Below, piece by piece: positions 32,003-42,879 of a DNA stretch of 50,075 nt. Every line of letters starts with the position of its first letter. Position 1 is the first letter of the stretch. Below the pieces are notes generated by a model, which did no database searches, was not told the origin of the DNA, and saw only the letters and a program-made list of their open reading frames with translations. The DNA is from Gamsiella multidivaricata (taxonomy: Eukaryota; Mortierellomycota; Mortierellomycetes; Mortierellales; Mortierellaceae). Location of the stretch: assembly GCF_025024155.1 (NCBI RefSeq), contig NW_026251850.1:1-50075 (forward strand), given 5' to 3'. The position numbers were made by a program, and so were the translations under genes.

Positions 32003-32872
32003 TCAGCAATTGACGGATACATATGTCTCCTCAGACGACTGCAACGGCTGCGCCTTCTCCTCAAGGCCACCTTCAATATCCATCTTCATCAAACCATGGC
32101 CAGCGTCCCTCAGAGAGTTCAGGAATGCTAGATTAATACAAGATTCAAATACAAAAACGAAGCCATCTCAGTTATATCTGGAGGAATAGAGTGTCAAGCA
32201 AAAAGCACTGAACCCTTTCTTACCCGGAATGCCAGACTTGGCCGCCCAATTGATAGCGCCCGAAGGAATGTTGCCCTATTTTGCACAGTAATAAAAAGTC
32301 CTTAGGTCAACGATCCGCAAAAACGGCAATCAAGGCAAACAGACGCGAGTGAAATAGAGGCCGGTGCTTACCTTCGGGTTATCATAGTATCCAAACCAGA
32401 TGTTACATCCTTTACCGTCCTCAGTTGGCTGGATCACTATGTCTTGTCGAAACTCATCCACGCGCACAATGCCTAAATTTTCTGGTGCCGATTCATCCTG
32501 AACACTCTTACTGCTCACACACACGATCCCATCCTCAAACTCCTGCGCGCGTAATTCATACACATAGTCGCGTGGATACAGTGGCCAGGGAAATTTTGCC
32601 ACAAAGTGTAGACGACCGTTTTTGAGGGCCTTCCACCCAATCATATTTGGATCCCAGGTCTTGCGGAAGTCCAGATCCGTATAAGTCCGGAGAAGATAGT
32701 GAGGTGGGAGACCAGGGTAACTGCCCAGGACCTTGTATTCTTTGAGAGTGCTGTTGGGTACGGATCGGCGATAGACCTTGAAGTGCTTGGTTTCGGACAA
32801 GAGGTCCCAGGAGACTAGATCGGGCTTCCTTATCTCCGCGATCGCATCGTTGACCTGTTCCTCAGTGAACAT
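32003..32872 (-). CDS. START-domain lipid-transfer protein
   Basis: START domains bind one lipid or sterol in a closed groove and move it between membranes. Three exons (32872-32372, 32275-32224, 32127-32003) join in frame to 225 residues, almost all of it START domain. Typical segments are LVSWDLLSETKHFKVYRR, DLDFRKTWDPNMIGW, AKFPWPLYPRDYVY (the W-P-L-x-x-R-D-Y hallmark) and, after intron 1, GAINWAAKSGIPAFLNSLRD. The pattern resembles the PCTP/StarD7 group. The short acidic end has no membrane anchor, and the N-terminus has no signal, so it is probably cytosolic. The ligand is not known. It is divergent from Mn-SOD across 762 bp. Confidence 0.88.
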
Positions 32873-33634
32873 GAGTTGAGATATAGTGTTTTGAAGGGTG
32901 GATTGACGAGAGGAGGGAGTAGAAAGATTAGAAAGATAATAAGAGCAAAGACAAGAGTTGCAAGACCGAATCGCAGGCTAATTATGCGGATTCACTTCTG
33001 CCGCAGGTGAAGAAGCACACGACTACACGAAAAACTGGATAACAGTAAGATGCATCGGATGAAAAAAAAAAAAAAGGGAGACGCTTTATGTTATTCAGCT
33101 GGACGGTAATTCTGCACCTTGGGCAGACATGGAAGCAAGAATGCTGGACTCTTTTACAATGCGATAGACATCACAGCTGGGTGAGTTGCAGAGCCCTTGT
33201 TTATGTAGTGAGGACAGTTGTCTTCCATGGCACCGGTTTCACGAAGCATGGGGTGACATGACATGACATGGCATGACACGATGCGACGCGACACGACGCG
33301 TTCATTTTTGTGTATAGCAGGAACTGTGCGCAGCACTAGTGTTGCCTATCCCTAGACAGTTGTAGTCATAGATCTCTCCATCTCGAATGGATTCGATAGA
33401 AAACACCACCCAGCCTGGGCGTAGACGCATATATCATTACCATGTGCAGTTGCCCCGCACAGGACACGCCTCAAGAGCGCAGCGCCCATTTCAATGGTCT
33501 CAAAGGACACTATGCGGAACAGCAATGATTCGCTTAAGAGCGACGTCATTCTTGGGAATGGCACTATTTAAACGCTCCCGCTCCCACTGATCAAACAAAC
33601 TCCCATTCCACTCCACTCATCAAGCACATTCACC
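32873..33634. promoter_or_regulatory. Divergent promoter region between the START and Mn-SOD genes
   Basis: No gene is seen. It holds a run of 15 A (33061-33075) and a short tandem stretch of tgaca/cgaca-type pentamers (33253-33300). The last 60 nt before the SOD start are pyrimidine-rich with no clear TATA box. Confidence 0.4.
33253..33300 (+). repeat. Degenerate pentamer repeat (tgaca/gcgac type)
   Basis: Repeated tgacatgaca words grade into cgacgcgacacgacg. An 18-nt part (33259-33276) recurs exactly at 36383-36400. Confidence 0.6.
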
Positions 33635-35029
33635 ATGCTTCGCACCGCTACCCGCACCTTCGCCCCCACTCTCACCAAGCCCTCGGCCTTTGCCGGTTTG
33701 CGCTTCAAGCACACCCTCCCCTGTACGGTTGAATATACTTTTTGTTTGGTTCGCGCTGATCCTCAACACCTCGGTTCCTCAGCCTACGTAGTCACATCTC
33801 AGTCGCGTCTGTCAAAAAAGCAACCTGGATACTAACTGCGCAGCCTCTTTTCTACTCACCTTCCTCAATCATATGGATAGCCCTCCCATATGCCTATGAT
33901 GTACGTTCTTTGCTCGCAGACGCGTATAACTCGTGCGCGTTTTACAAACGTTTGTTCCCACGAGAACCTCTCGCGCGTTGGTCATGTTATTTTCTCTGAC
34001 AATCGCATGTTTTGCTGCACCGCGTGTTCTTTTTTTATATATTGTCAATAGGCATTGGAGCCCTATATCAGCAAGGAGATCATGGAGGTCCACCATGCTA
34101 AACACCACCAGAGTATGCCTCTCCAGTTCTTGCTTCATTCTTAACCATTTATGGCCCAATTGACGCCATCAAAATCTCATGATTGAGGACGCAGGCATCA
34201 ACTAGTCTTGGCCCAGAAACACCGTGCGCGTCCAAGCGCTTTTCATTACTAAGCCGATCTTTCGTTCTCTTGATTGTCCTGGTTGGTTTGAACTAAATAG
34301 CATATGTCACCAACTTGAACGCTGCTGAGGAGAAGCTCGGATCTGCCTACCAGTCTAAGGATGTCAACGACGAGATCGCCATCCAGTCCGCCCTCAAGTT
34401 CAACGGCGGTGGTAAAGAGTCCCCTCCCTTCCCCTCTGCAATTAAATACATTACTGCGTTTGCAAAGTGATATCTTTGCGTGTGCACTTTCTGACTCAAT
34501 TAGGAAACTGACCATTGGAATTGAACACTGGATAGGCCACATTAACCATACCCTCTTCTGGGAGAATCTGGCTCCTCACGCTCAAAGCGGCAAGCCCTCC
34601 GGCGAGCTCCTCAAGGAGATCGAGAAGACCTGGGGCTCCTTGGACAAGTTCATTGAGAAGTTCAATGCCCAGACTGCCGCTGTCCAGGGATCCGGCTGGG
34701 GTTGGTTGGTATGTCATCTACCTATGCCTCATTTCACCCAAGAATATAAGAGGCTTGGTAAGGATGGTCACTAACTGATTTTGTTTCGATTCAATCTGGT
34801 TTGAAAACAATAGGGTTACAACAAGGAGTTCAAGCGCCTTGAGATTGCCACGACCCCCAACCAGGACCCTCTCAAGGCTACGACCGGTTTGATCCCCCTG
34901 TTGGGCATTGACGTCTGGGAGCATGCTTACTACCTTCAGTACAAGAACGTCCGCCCCGACTACCTCAAGGCTGTCTGGGAGGTCATCAACTGGAAGACCG
35001 TTGCTGATCGCTTCAACAAGCACCGTTAA
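33635..35029 (+). CDS. SOD2: Mitochondrial manganese superoxide dismutase
   Basis: The enzyme converts superoxide to hydrogen peroxide and oxygen in the mitochondrial matrix. Six exons (33635-33722, 33881-33900, 34052-34112, 34301-34411, 34536-34708, 34814-35029) join in frame to 222 residues. Exon 2 is a 20-nt microexon encoding LPYAYD with a split Ser. The N-terminal 24 residues ([20 protein letters not shown]...) are basic and lack acidic residues, a matrix targeting peptide ending before KHTLP. Metal ligands are H50 (EVHHAKHHQ), H in [10 protein letters not shown], and D and H in [24 protein letters not shown] carries the Gln typical of Mn forms. AATAAA follows at 35095. Confidence 0.97.
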
Positions 35030-35094
35030 GAGCTGCGTAGCCTCTAGTCTTTTCGACAACAGAATTGCAGCAATTCATTTTAGCAACCTGACGG

Positions 35095-35100
35095 AATAAA
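35095..35100 (+). terminator. Poly(A) signal AATAAA of Mn-SOD
   Basis: AATAAA lies 66 nt after the SOD stop codon. Confidence 0.6.
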
Positions 35101-35286
35101 AGCATGCCCCATTCGGTGGTGTTCAACTGGATGTGCCGCGAGTACCTTCGTGTCCTCCCCCGTGACACAGTGCCCCTGACCAAGCTGTCAAATCTTGATG
35201 CTGCTAAATTATTCGCAGAGCGCAGCCTGTCAAAATTTTTCCTTCTTGACATTCTTCCATCTCGCTCATCTCTCCCCACTCTCATC

Positions 35287-36267
35287 ATGAACCATTCGAT
35301 GACTAGCGGCTTCATGCCTGGCTACGGCACCGCGATCTGGTCCCCCAACCTGATGCCCATGTCAGAGCCAGAGTATATCGGTGCCCTCATCGGCCTCTTC
35401 CTCCTCTCTGTCGGATTCCGTGCCCTCGTCGCTGCTCAAGGATACCTGGAGGCATACCTCCATCTACACTTCTATCCACGACTATCCTCTTCACCATCAC
35501 CAGGCCGGTCACATCCCGCTGCCGATGTCGATTATCTTCAACAGAGTGCTCAGCCACGGCAATTATCTCAATATATCGCAGACAACCTGGGCGAAATCGG
35601 CCATGAGGAACCAGAGTACATCAACGAAAAGCGCCTGGATGATCCCCTTCCAGGACAAGGGGAATCCGACATGCCATCCTCTCTCCCTCCTCCTCAACAC
35701 ACACCACTACCACCAGTAAGGACCCGCACCCGAAAGCGCTACGGCTCGACCAACCGGCACCCCCTCGTCTCCCCTCCGACTTATGCCCCCTCCACCTCAC
35801 CTTTATTTCCCCTGCCGACCGCACAGCCCTTCATCTGGCAAGCAGAATTCTCTCGCGCGGTCTTGACCACCGCCGTCGTTGGAATTGGATACATGCTCAT
35901 GCTCGTCGTCATGACCTACAACTCTGGGTACTTTGGTGTCATCCTCGCGGGGATCTTTGTTGGTGAGGTCTATTTCGGACGCTGGGGACGTGTTCGCCCC
36001 ATCTTCCCTGCATCTCCGAGGGAGCCAAGGTCAAGATCGCATCTTCAACAAAGTCAGCAACAGCATGGACGACGCCAGCAGCAATCGTTGCAACCGGAAA
36101 TCACTATGCCCTCGGCATTCAACACCAACAGTAGCGGTTCTAGCAGCGGTATATATCCCAGCACCGCCAACGCTGCGTCCGCATCCACGGGCTCACTAGC
36201 CTCAAGGGCGTCATCACACGGCTACTCAACAATGCTCCATCATACCGCTGCCGATGCTGCTTGCTAA
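35287..36267 (+). CDS. Ctr-family copper transporter
   Basis: Ctr proteins are trimeric Cu(I) channels of the plasma or vacuolar membrane. The single exon from ATG 35287 gives 326 residues. A more upstream in-frame ATG (35104) would start only four bases after the SOD poly(A) signal and would replace the Met-rich N-terminus, so it was not used. The N-terminus has copper-binding Met (MNHSMTSGFMPGYGTAIW, then LMPMSE). TM1 is YIGALIGLFLLSVGFRALVA. After a long Pro/Ser-rich cytosolic loop, TM2 has the M-x3-M gate (GYMLMLVVMTYNSGYF) and TM3 the G-x3-G packing motif (GIFVG). The C-terminus is Gln/Ser-rich with no Cys cluster. The gene follows Mn-SOD on the same strand, 257 bp after its stop. Confidence 0.9.
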   Translation: MNHSMTSGFMPGYGTAIWSPNLMPMSEPEYIGALIGLFLLSVGFRALVAAQGYLEAYLHLHFYPRLSSSPSPGRSHPAADVDYLQQSAQPRQLSQYIADNLGEIGHEEPEYINEKRLDDPLPGQGESDMPSSLPPPQHTPLPPVRTRTRKRYGSTNRHPLVSPPTYAPSTSPLFPLPTAQPFIWQAEFSRAVLTTAVVGIGYMLMLVVMTYNSGYFGVILAGIFVGEVYFGRWGRVRPIFPASPREPRSRSHLQQSQQQHGRRQQQSLQPEITMPSAFNTNSSGSSSGIYPSTANAASASTGSLASRASSHGYSTMLHHTAADAAC

Positions 36268-36655
36268 TATTTCCCCCAACTGATCTTCATTTCTACGATT
36301 TGAAATTAAAACATCATTTTTAATACTTCTGAGCGTTTTTTATTTTTTTTTTTGTTTTTGTTTTTTTTTTTCGGTCGGTCTCTGACATGACATGGCATGA
36401 ATTGAGTACCCTGAAAGAGTACGTTTGGTGATGGGGTGCATGAACAAGATGGTTAGATGGATCATTCGTAACAGCAAAAAAAAAAAAAGAAGAATAGGAG
36501 AGGAATAGGTATCGTAACGTTGAAATAGAGCAAACCTCGCTCCAGCTCAAGATATGTGAACAAGAAAAGGATAACAAAAATAGCACATAGCAAAAAAAAA
36601 GAAAAAGAAAAACAGAGTGGGGATGGGAGACGGGAAGCGAAGGGCAGCAGACGTC
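36268..36655. other. Convergent 3' ends of the copper transporter and acyltransferase genes
   Basis: No gene is seen. The stretch holds T-runs (36341-36371) and A-runs (36476-36488 and 36592-36619) and an 18-nt word (36383-36400) shared with the SOD promoter region. Confidence 0.4.
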
Positions 36656-39600
36656 CTATGCCTCTTTTGACTTGACAGCGTCCATGGGATCATCCATGTT
36701 TTGAATAGTGATCGGTGGCGTGCTGACAAAATGTCCATCGTGCATGAATCCTCCACCATTCTCAATTTCAACTGTACCAGCCTTGCTCATATCTCCCAGT
36801 CCATGCTTCTGCTTGCGACTCAGACTGAGTCGTCGGGTCACCTCCGCAAACGGCTTGTCCTTTGGCAGTTCCGTCAATGCTTCTAGCTTAAATCCTTCCC
36901 CCAACTGAATCTGACCCGACGTAAAAGAACTTGTCCGACTGCGGCTCCTAGATCGAGTGCCATCTGCAGAAGGTGTCCATGCGCCGGCCCCCCAAGAAGA
37001 TGTCCTCGATCGTCCCTGAATCGCGCCTGCAGGGTTGAGGAAAAAGAATACGTCGTCCGCATCCGAGTCGTCTGCACGTTCCCACTCGAAACGACCATCG
37101 ATACCCAGCCACTGGTTAATAGGCTGAGCAGCTGTATTGACCGTGTTAAAGATCGTCTGCGCCAAGTTAGTGCCAGAGGCTGAACGAGAGGCGGCACGAG
37201 AGGCTGCACGACTGGGTCGGTCGTTTGGCGAGGGATCCAAGATGCGCTTCGAATCAAAGTCCGGATAAATTTCAGGTGCTAGTTCGTTGATGAGTTCGTT
37301 GATAGTCTTTTGCAGTTCCGCGCGCGACCTACGGAGTTCATTGATGGTGTTTTCTTCGCCTGGAATGATCGACAGGAAGAGGGGTCGAATCGATCTGAAG
37401 ATGTCGACTCCAACCTCACCAAAACGGATGCTGGCATAGGTCACGAAGGGAATGCAAGCCCAGGCCGCCCAGGCGATCAACAGACGGGACATCAGCGAAA
37501 TGTCAAAGCGGCCACAGATAATAAAGACGATAACGGAATACGAAAAGTAGAGCACAGGCATCAATCCGAGCGCGACCAGCAGTTTCCAGGTGGCCAAAAC
37601 ATCTCTCCCTGCAATCTTGACCGTAGATGCAGCCAAAGCCTCTGTAAATCCCAAATTGTCCAAAGTAATATATTAGCATCCGGATATTAAAATAAGAGTC
37701 CGTTGTACACATTAAGGTGCAATCTTGGCACATACGTTTTGCCTTCTTGTTACTGATGATTCGGGCGACAATCGCGACAGGAAGGTTCATAAGCGTTCTA
37801 TTATAACATATATGCGGATGTCAATATCGTTAGACGTTAGTCTGATCATTCCATATGCCTTAGCGGCCATATGATACCAAAAGTGACGTACCCAGGGAGC
37901 GCCAAAATACTCAGGAAGACCATCTGAACGACTCGCCAGATCAGCAGCGCGATAGCGTGTCTCCTCGTGTTGCGAATGTTGACCTGATGGTCGCGAAGGC
38001 CATGGTACCGAAGCTGGGTGTTGTAGTGCATGACTTTGTCTTTGGTCTCGATGACTTTTGGGTTATCCTTGAAGTGCAGATAGCCGGCAACGAAGCGGCG
38101 GTTTAATTCCACAACCTGAGAGATCTGTAACTTGCGATGTGTTGGTTTGTAAAGGCGGCGAGCAGCTTGGATCACCTAATAACGTCAGAGAAAGGTATGT
38201 CAAGTTAATCATCAAACTGACTTTTTTTGTAGATACTGCATAATGTAGAATATCAATCTGCCTTACCATCAAAGTCTCATAATCAGGGGCATTCAGTGTA
38301 ACGTTTTTCAAAGTGTCATAGATTGTGTCTAGGAGCTTCCCGCAGGCCTCTCGCTTATCGGCGCCACCCTTCCTGTACATCTCAACTAACTCTGGAGGGA
38401 CAGTCAAAGGTTCGCTGAACTCGACAACAGCGCGGGAACGGAATCGATGGGGATGGAAGTAATTCAGGCCACAGCAAACAATCTTGAGATCCAGCGAAGG
38501 ATTGGCAGCCAAAGCACCAAGAGCCATGATAGTCACACCAGCTAATGCAGTCGATCACAAAACAATGCGAGAAAATCGATGTCAGTCTTTGGGGTTGTTG
38601 GGGATTCCACATCGGTCCAATCGAAAAGCAACAACAGACAACTGCTTCAGTTAATTCATCGAATGTGATACCGTACCTTTCAAAGGCAACATTTCAGCGC
38701 GGTCGTGGGAGCCTCCCTCGGGGAAGATACCCACACAATGGCCAGCATTCAGGCGCTCGAAGACAGTCCTGTAAACGTTGCTCTGGTCCATGTGTGGTAA
38801 GCACTTGTACTTGGATCCCTCGGCGCTAGTCAAAAGCTCGAGTGCCTTGAGTTCCTTGAATTCCTTCTTGACGATCAATTCCGTATCTGAAATAATCTCA
38901 ACAACTGCTGAGGCGCCAACATCCTTTGGTAATGTGATCTGATCTCCGACCAGAAGCTCCTTTGTGAACTTTGTGCCGAGTCCTGTGATGCGGAGAGGGT
39001 CGCCATAACGGTCCAGTAGCTTGATTGTTCCAGAGCCAGCCTTTGCCAAGTCCTGAGGACGTTCGACAGGAACTATTTTGCGATATCAAGATGGGAAGAA
39101 GACAAATGGCGTTCAGCAAAATGCACGAGTATAACAATCAACAGCAAAGGCCATAGCACAAAAGGACACGCGACATCCATGTCATGACTGTTGAAGTGGG
39201 AAAAAAGGGGCGGAAAGAGGATCAGACCGCCTTTAATGCAAGCATGACAAAAGCAAGCATTCAGTCGGTGTTGCGAGGGTGTGGATGTGCAAGTTTCTGT
39301 GTGTGCGTTTGGAGCCGTTTGAGACTCGAAGAGGTAGATAGAAACGAAATCAGACTTCCCGTAACTGCTTTCCTATCTCTCTCACTGCGATAAAATGATA
39401 ACACGAAACTCAAACTTTGATCCGAACAAGCGCGCATAAAAGCGAACGAATGTGTTGGGCGAGCAAAAAGCATTGGAAACTTTTCCCACGTATGTCCCAT
39501 CAAAAATAGTAAAAGCTGAATGCAGCTCATTCCATAATACAGGCAGATAAGAAGATGCTGCAGCATATAGTCGAGAGCGATACGTACTGGCATTCATCGG

Positions 39601-39933
39601 ACGCGCCATAGCACCGATCCACTTGTGATCCATTGACTTTTTGGCGGCCAGAAACGAGACTCGTCTGCCGCATTCCCGCATTAGAACCAGAGGATCGACG
39701 AACTATTTAAGCAAATGGCCAGGGTGGACTGGTCAATAAAGAAAACGAGGGATAAGGCTTTTTTTTATTTTTATCAATCGAGTTCGTACCTGGTTGGCAT
39801 GGGGAGCGGCGACAAAGATGACGGGACCCTGCTTCGGCACCTTGTGTGCACCACGAGTCCGAATCTCTCTGAAGAAGATATCGAGCATGATCGTGAAGAA
39901 GAGGGCCACGAAGTCATAGATCTGTAGACCCAT
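36656..39933 (-). CDS. Glycerol-3-phosphate/DHAP acyltransferase (Gpt2/Sct1-like)
   Basis: This ER membrane enzyme makes lysophosphatidate, the first step of glycerolipid synthesis. Seven exons (39933-39790, 39702-39588, 39072-38677, 38541-38267, 38175-37892, 37797-37736, 37641-36656) join in one frame to 753 residues (yeast Gpt2 743, Sct1 759). Block I is the Gpt2-type AAPHANQFVDPLVL, spanning the first intron. Block III is the acyltransferase motif VGIFPEGGSHDR. The C-terminal part has several membrane segments (LLVALGLMPVLYFSYSVIVF and others), then a coiled segment and a long Ser/Arg-rich tail (RSRSRSRTSSF), likely phosphorylated, as the yeast enzymes are. No lesion is seen. The start ATG follows an N-terminal hydrophobic stretch (DFVALFFTIMLDIFF). 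Confidence 0.94.
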
Positions 39934-40862
39934 GGCTGTGTGTCTGTACGCTGATGTAGAGTAGATGTGTAAAAGGTGCTGTTACTGTTGATGCAAGATG
40001 TAGATGAAAAAAAAAAAAAAAGAAGAGAGCGGGAGAGAAAGAGTCGTAATAGATGAAGATTTGGTTGAGTCGTAACAGCGGATGAGATGAAAGCGAATGG
40101 AAGAAAGGAAAGAGGGGGAATGGAGCGAGTGGTGGCAACAGAGGGAGGTTTGAGCGCGTCCTTTTATACAAATCTTTATTTTTATGTGGAGTAGGGGAGT
40201 GCAGCTGCAGAAATGCGTCCCAAAACAACCCCTCAGTAACTGGCGTATGATGTGATTCGACAGCCCTCTTTCGCACGCCATTCACAAGACACCGCTGTTG
40301 CTGACCTGTCTTCAAGCACACGCAGGTCCGACTCCCCGCATCCATACATAGACTAGTAGTACTCGTTCATAGTGCTCCTCAGCAGCAGCAGCCGCTCTCG
40401 AGCTCAGGAATAACTATAACCGTTGCGGTCAAAATTCTGTGCCCGGCTATCCAAAAGGGCCAGGGACATGCCACTCAGATACATTTGCACACATGTCGCC
40501 GGTAGATTTTGCTTCCAGAGCAAACAGCTATCTAATTTCTCTTCTCCTTCTTCTTGATCGACCCGGTCATTCATTTGTATAGTCGTTGTCCCAGTGCCAT
40601 TGAACAAGTGTGTATTACATCCTCTCCCGTGCACGTGCATCACCTGCGTGTTTCTAAAACGGGTCATTGCCGCCGGCAGTACTCGTATTTGCTCATTCAC
40701 AATCAGGCAATGGCTAATGCGAAGTAAGTGCTAATACCATCAGTCAATCGAATCCGATATCGGTATTATTTTTTAATGTTCCGACGCACTTTCACATGTG
40801 GATGATCATATACGGTTTCTAGGTGGAGACGATGAGAGGAGGCGACTAATTCTCTTGTAAAT
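39934..40862. other. Acyltransferase promoter and gene-poor stretch
   Basis: An A-run at 40007-40021 and a purine-rich leader precede the acyltransferase start. A minus-strand frame at 40700-40404 (98 codons) reads like protein but matches nothing I know. Confidence 0.35.
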
Positions 40863-41141
40863 TTACAGCTCCTCCTCCTTCTGCTCCATATTGCGCCAGT
40901 CGTAATTCAAGAACACCTTTTCTTTCGTACTATGGATTCCATGGTTGATGACATGAACTGCAAGGAAAGAGTCTTTCCTCTTGTCCTCAAAACCGCAAGT
41001 TAGCCTATCGGCGTTTAGGCCACATTCCAAGAACGCACATACAACCGCAAACACAGGCAGATGTTTATTGTAGGAGGGCTCTTGATGTTTTTTTAATAAC
41101 GATCTTTCGTCGCTGCTGCTCAAGGAGGATGCTCCGAGCAT
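40863..41141 (-). CDS. Unrecognised 92-residue reading frame, possible gene end
   Basis: I do not recognise it. The frame starts MLGASSLSSSDERSLLKKHQ and contains a balanced mix of residues (LPVFAVVCAFLECGLNADRL...) ending in an acidic QKEEEL, unlike the simple-sequence frames nearby. No promoter or partner exon was identified. Another frame across its start also reads sensibly (MFDIDARSILLEQQRRKIVI), so the true start may involve a splice or shift. It may be the last exon of a larger or decayed gene. Confidence 0.3.
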   Translation of the reverse strand: MLGASSLSSSDERSLLKKHQEPSYNKHLPVFAVVCAFLECGLNADRLTCGFEDKRKDSFLAVHVINHGIHSTKEKVFLNYDWRNMEQKEEEL

Positions 41142-41525
41142 CTATGTCGAACATTTTCACACCACTGTCGATCGTGTGCATCGACCCTCTCGCCTATAGT
41201 AGGGTTCATTTGCATGTGCAGCATGTCAAACTTGATAGTTGGGAGCACAAGATGACCTGGTTTCATACGAACCAGGCTGATAAACGGACACGTGCACCCA
41301 TGTAATAATTATAATAGTAATACAGATAGTAAAAATATCGTCCATATGCCGTTTTACTACAATCCTTCAGCCATTGTGATGAAGAACGATCGACAAGACC
41401 GACCCCCTCCGAAGCTGGTCTGTGCTTTTCGGTAGTTCTTGTTTTGGGTCGTCCATCTATCTCTCACTGAGTGTCCATTGTGCCACATCTGGACCTATCC
41501 ATACGCGACTAAATTTCGAAGTAAC

Positions 41526-42094
41526 CTAGCCAGATATGCCCCTTGTATGATTTACATGTTGTTTTCCTATTATAACGCGTGTAGACAACGAGAGCGATGT
41601 GCACTGCGCACTTGATTGCCGATATCCCGGTAGATAGTCGCCGATTTTGACCCCGCTGCTGTGCAGGTTCGCATCTGCTCTTTCATCATCTCCTTCCTTT
41701 GAGATCGAATGCTTTAGCATAAGCCTCTCAATAAGCGTTTCCCATTCCTGGATACGACATTTGAGGTTGCCTCGTCAGAAAAGGGAGGTCAGGTCGAGGA
41801 TATCAAATAAATTAAAAATACAAAGTGCGGAGAGTGCGTATCAGGCATGGATGTATTCTTGCTTCACAGCTGGCCCCCTTTACTCATGAGTATCAAAGTG
41901 GACAAAGAAACGTCTGAGCAAGGGGACCTCGACAACCTTCCAAAAAAATGCTCACCTTGGATATCTTTCCTGGACATCCTATACGCATCCTCACTCCCGT
42001 ACTGTGCGGATGGGCTGGCTGACCGGGCGGGTGCTTGATTGCCATCACCGGTATTGCCCTCTCTGTTTGTTGCTGTTGCTTCCAAACCACCCAC
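41526..42094 (-). pseudogene. Possible two-exon coding remnant with coiled coil
   Basis: On the minus strand a frame near 42094-41945 (QAPARSASPSAQYGSEDAYR, then MSRKDIQ) ends at a good donor (CAAG|GTGAGC). A join to an AG near 41777 keeps the frame into a coiled-coil-like stretch (NLKCRIQEWETLIERLMLKH) and on to 41526. No ATG opens the first frame, and the acceptor lacks a pyrimidine tract. This is weak evidence of a gene or a decayed one. Confidence 0.25.
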
Positions 42095-42879
42095 ACAGAC
42101 TGCAAACTACAGACAAGACAGCGGGGTGAATAGCTACACATTTTTATACGTCGATATAAAGGGTGTCCAGACCATTCAGTCTAGCATTCAGTCCTTGGAT
42201 GATGATCAAAGCAAAAAAAAAAAAAAAAAAAAAAAGGCACGAACTAGGAACTGGCTGGATTGGCATCTTTTTGTTGCAGCATCTGGGAGAACTTAGACAG
42301 ACCCACTCAAAGGTTCTCCAGGCCCTCTTTTCTTTCTTGGTCCTACTTCCTTACGGCCACCAACCTTTACCTCCTCTTTTCTTCTCTTCCCTCCTCCGCT
42401 CTCCAGCTACGTTCGCCACGAGCGCAGAGAATAACAAACACTCATATCCGCTATTGATGCACGTATTTATCGCCCACTCTTGACGATCACACACATGCAC
42501 CAGGCATACCAAGCACACCAGGCACCCATCTTTACATTTCACCCCAACAGTCTGTGACACCTACACGGCGCGAACCAACTCCTTACCTTTGTTCTGAACA
42601 GCTCCATCCTCACCTCCCAAACGCCGGGGCACCTCCTTCCCGTCTATCCACTGTAACTACAGCCTTTTTGCAGGACACTTCCCTCCATCTCTTTCGGTCT
42701 CCTTGCAGTCAAGCGCTCGAAACATATCGACATTGCTGTATCATCTCTCTACAGTCCCCATCCTCAAACACCCATTTGCATCCCCTCTCTCCAACACCAG
42801 CCCGCACTGTCTTTCCCATTTTCCTTTTTTTTTCATATCCAACTCTTCCACTTCTCACCTCTCTCACCAGACACATACG
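42095..42879. other. Intergenic stretch with A23 run and pyrimidine-rich leader
   Basis: It contains a run of 23 A (42213-42235). From 42300 to 42879 the plus strand is strongly pyrimidine-rich and leads to the start of the next gene. No gene is seen. Confidence 0.45.

Noticed and set aside
35104..35286. Longer N-terminus for the copper transporter from ATG 35104
   Set aside because: It would begin four bases after the SOD poly(A) signal, and the added 61 residues are unlike a Ctr N-terminus. The Met-rich start at 35287 fits the family.
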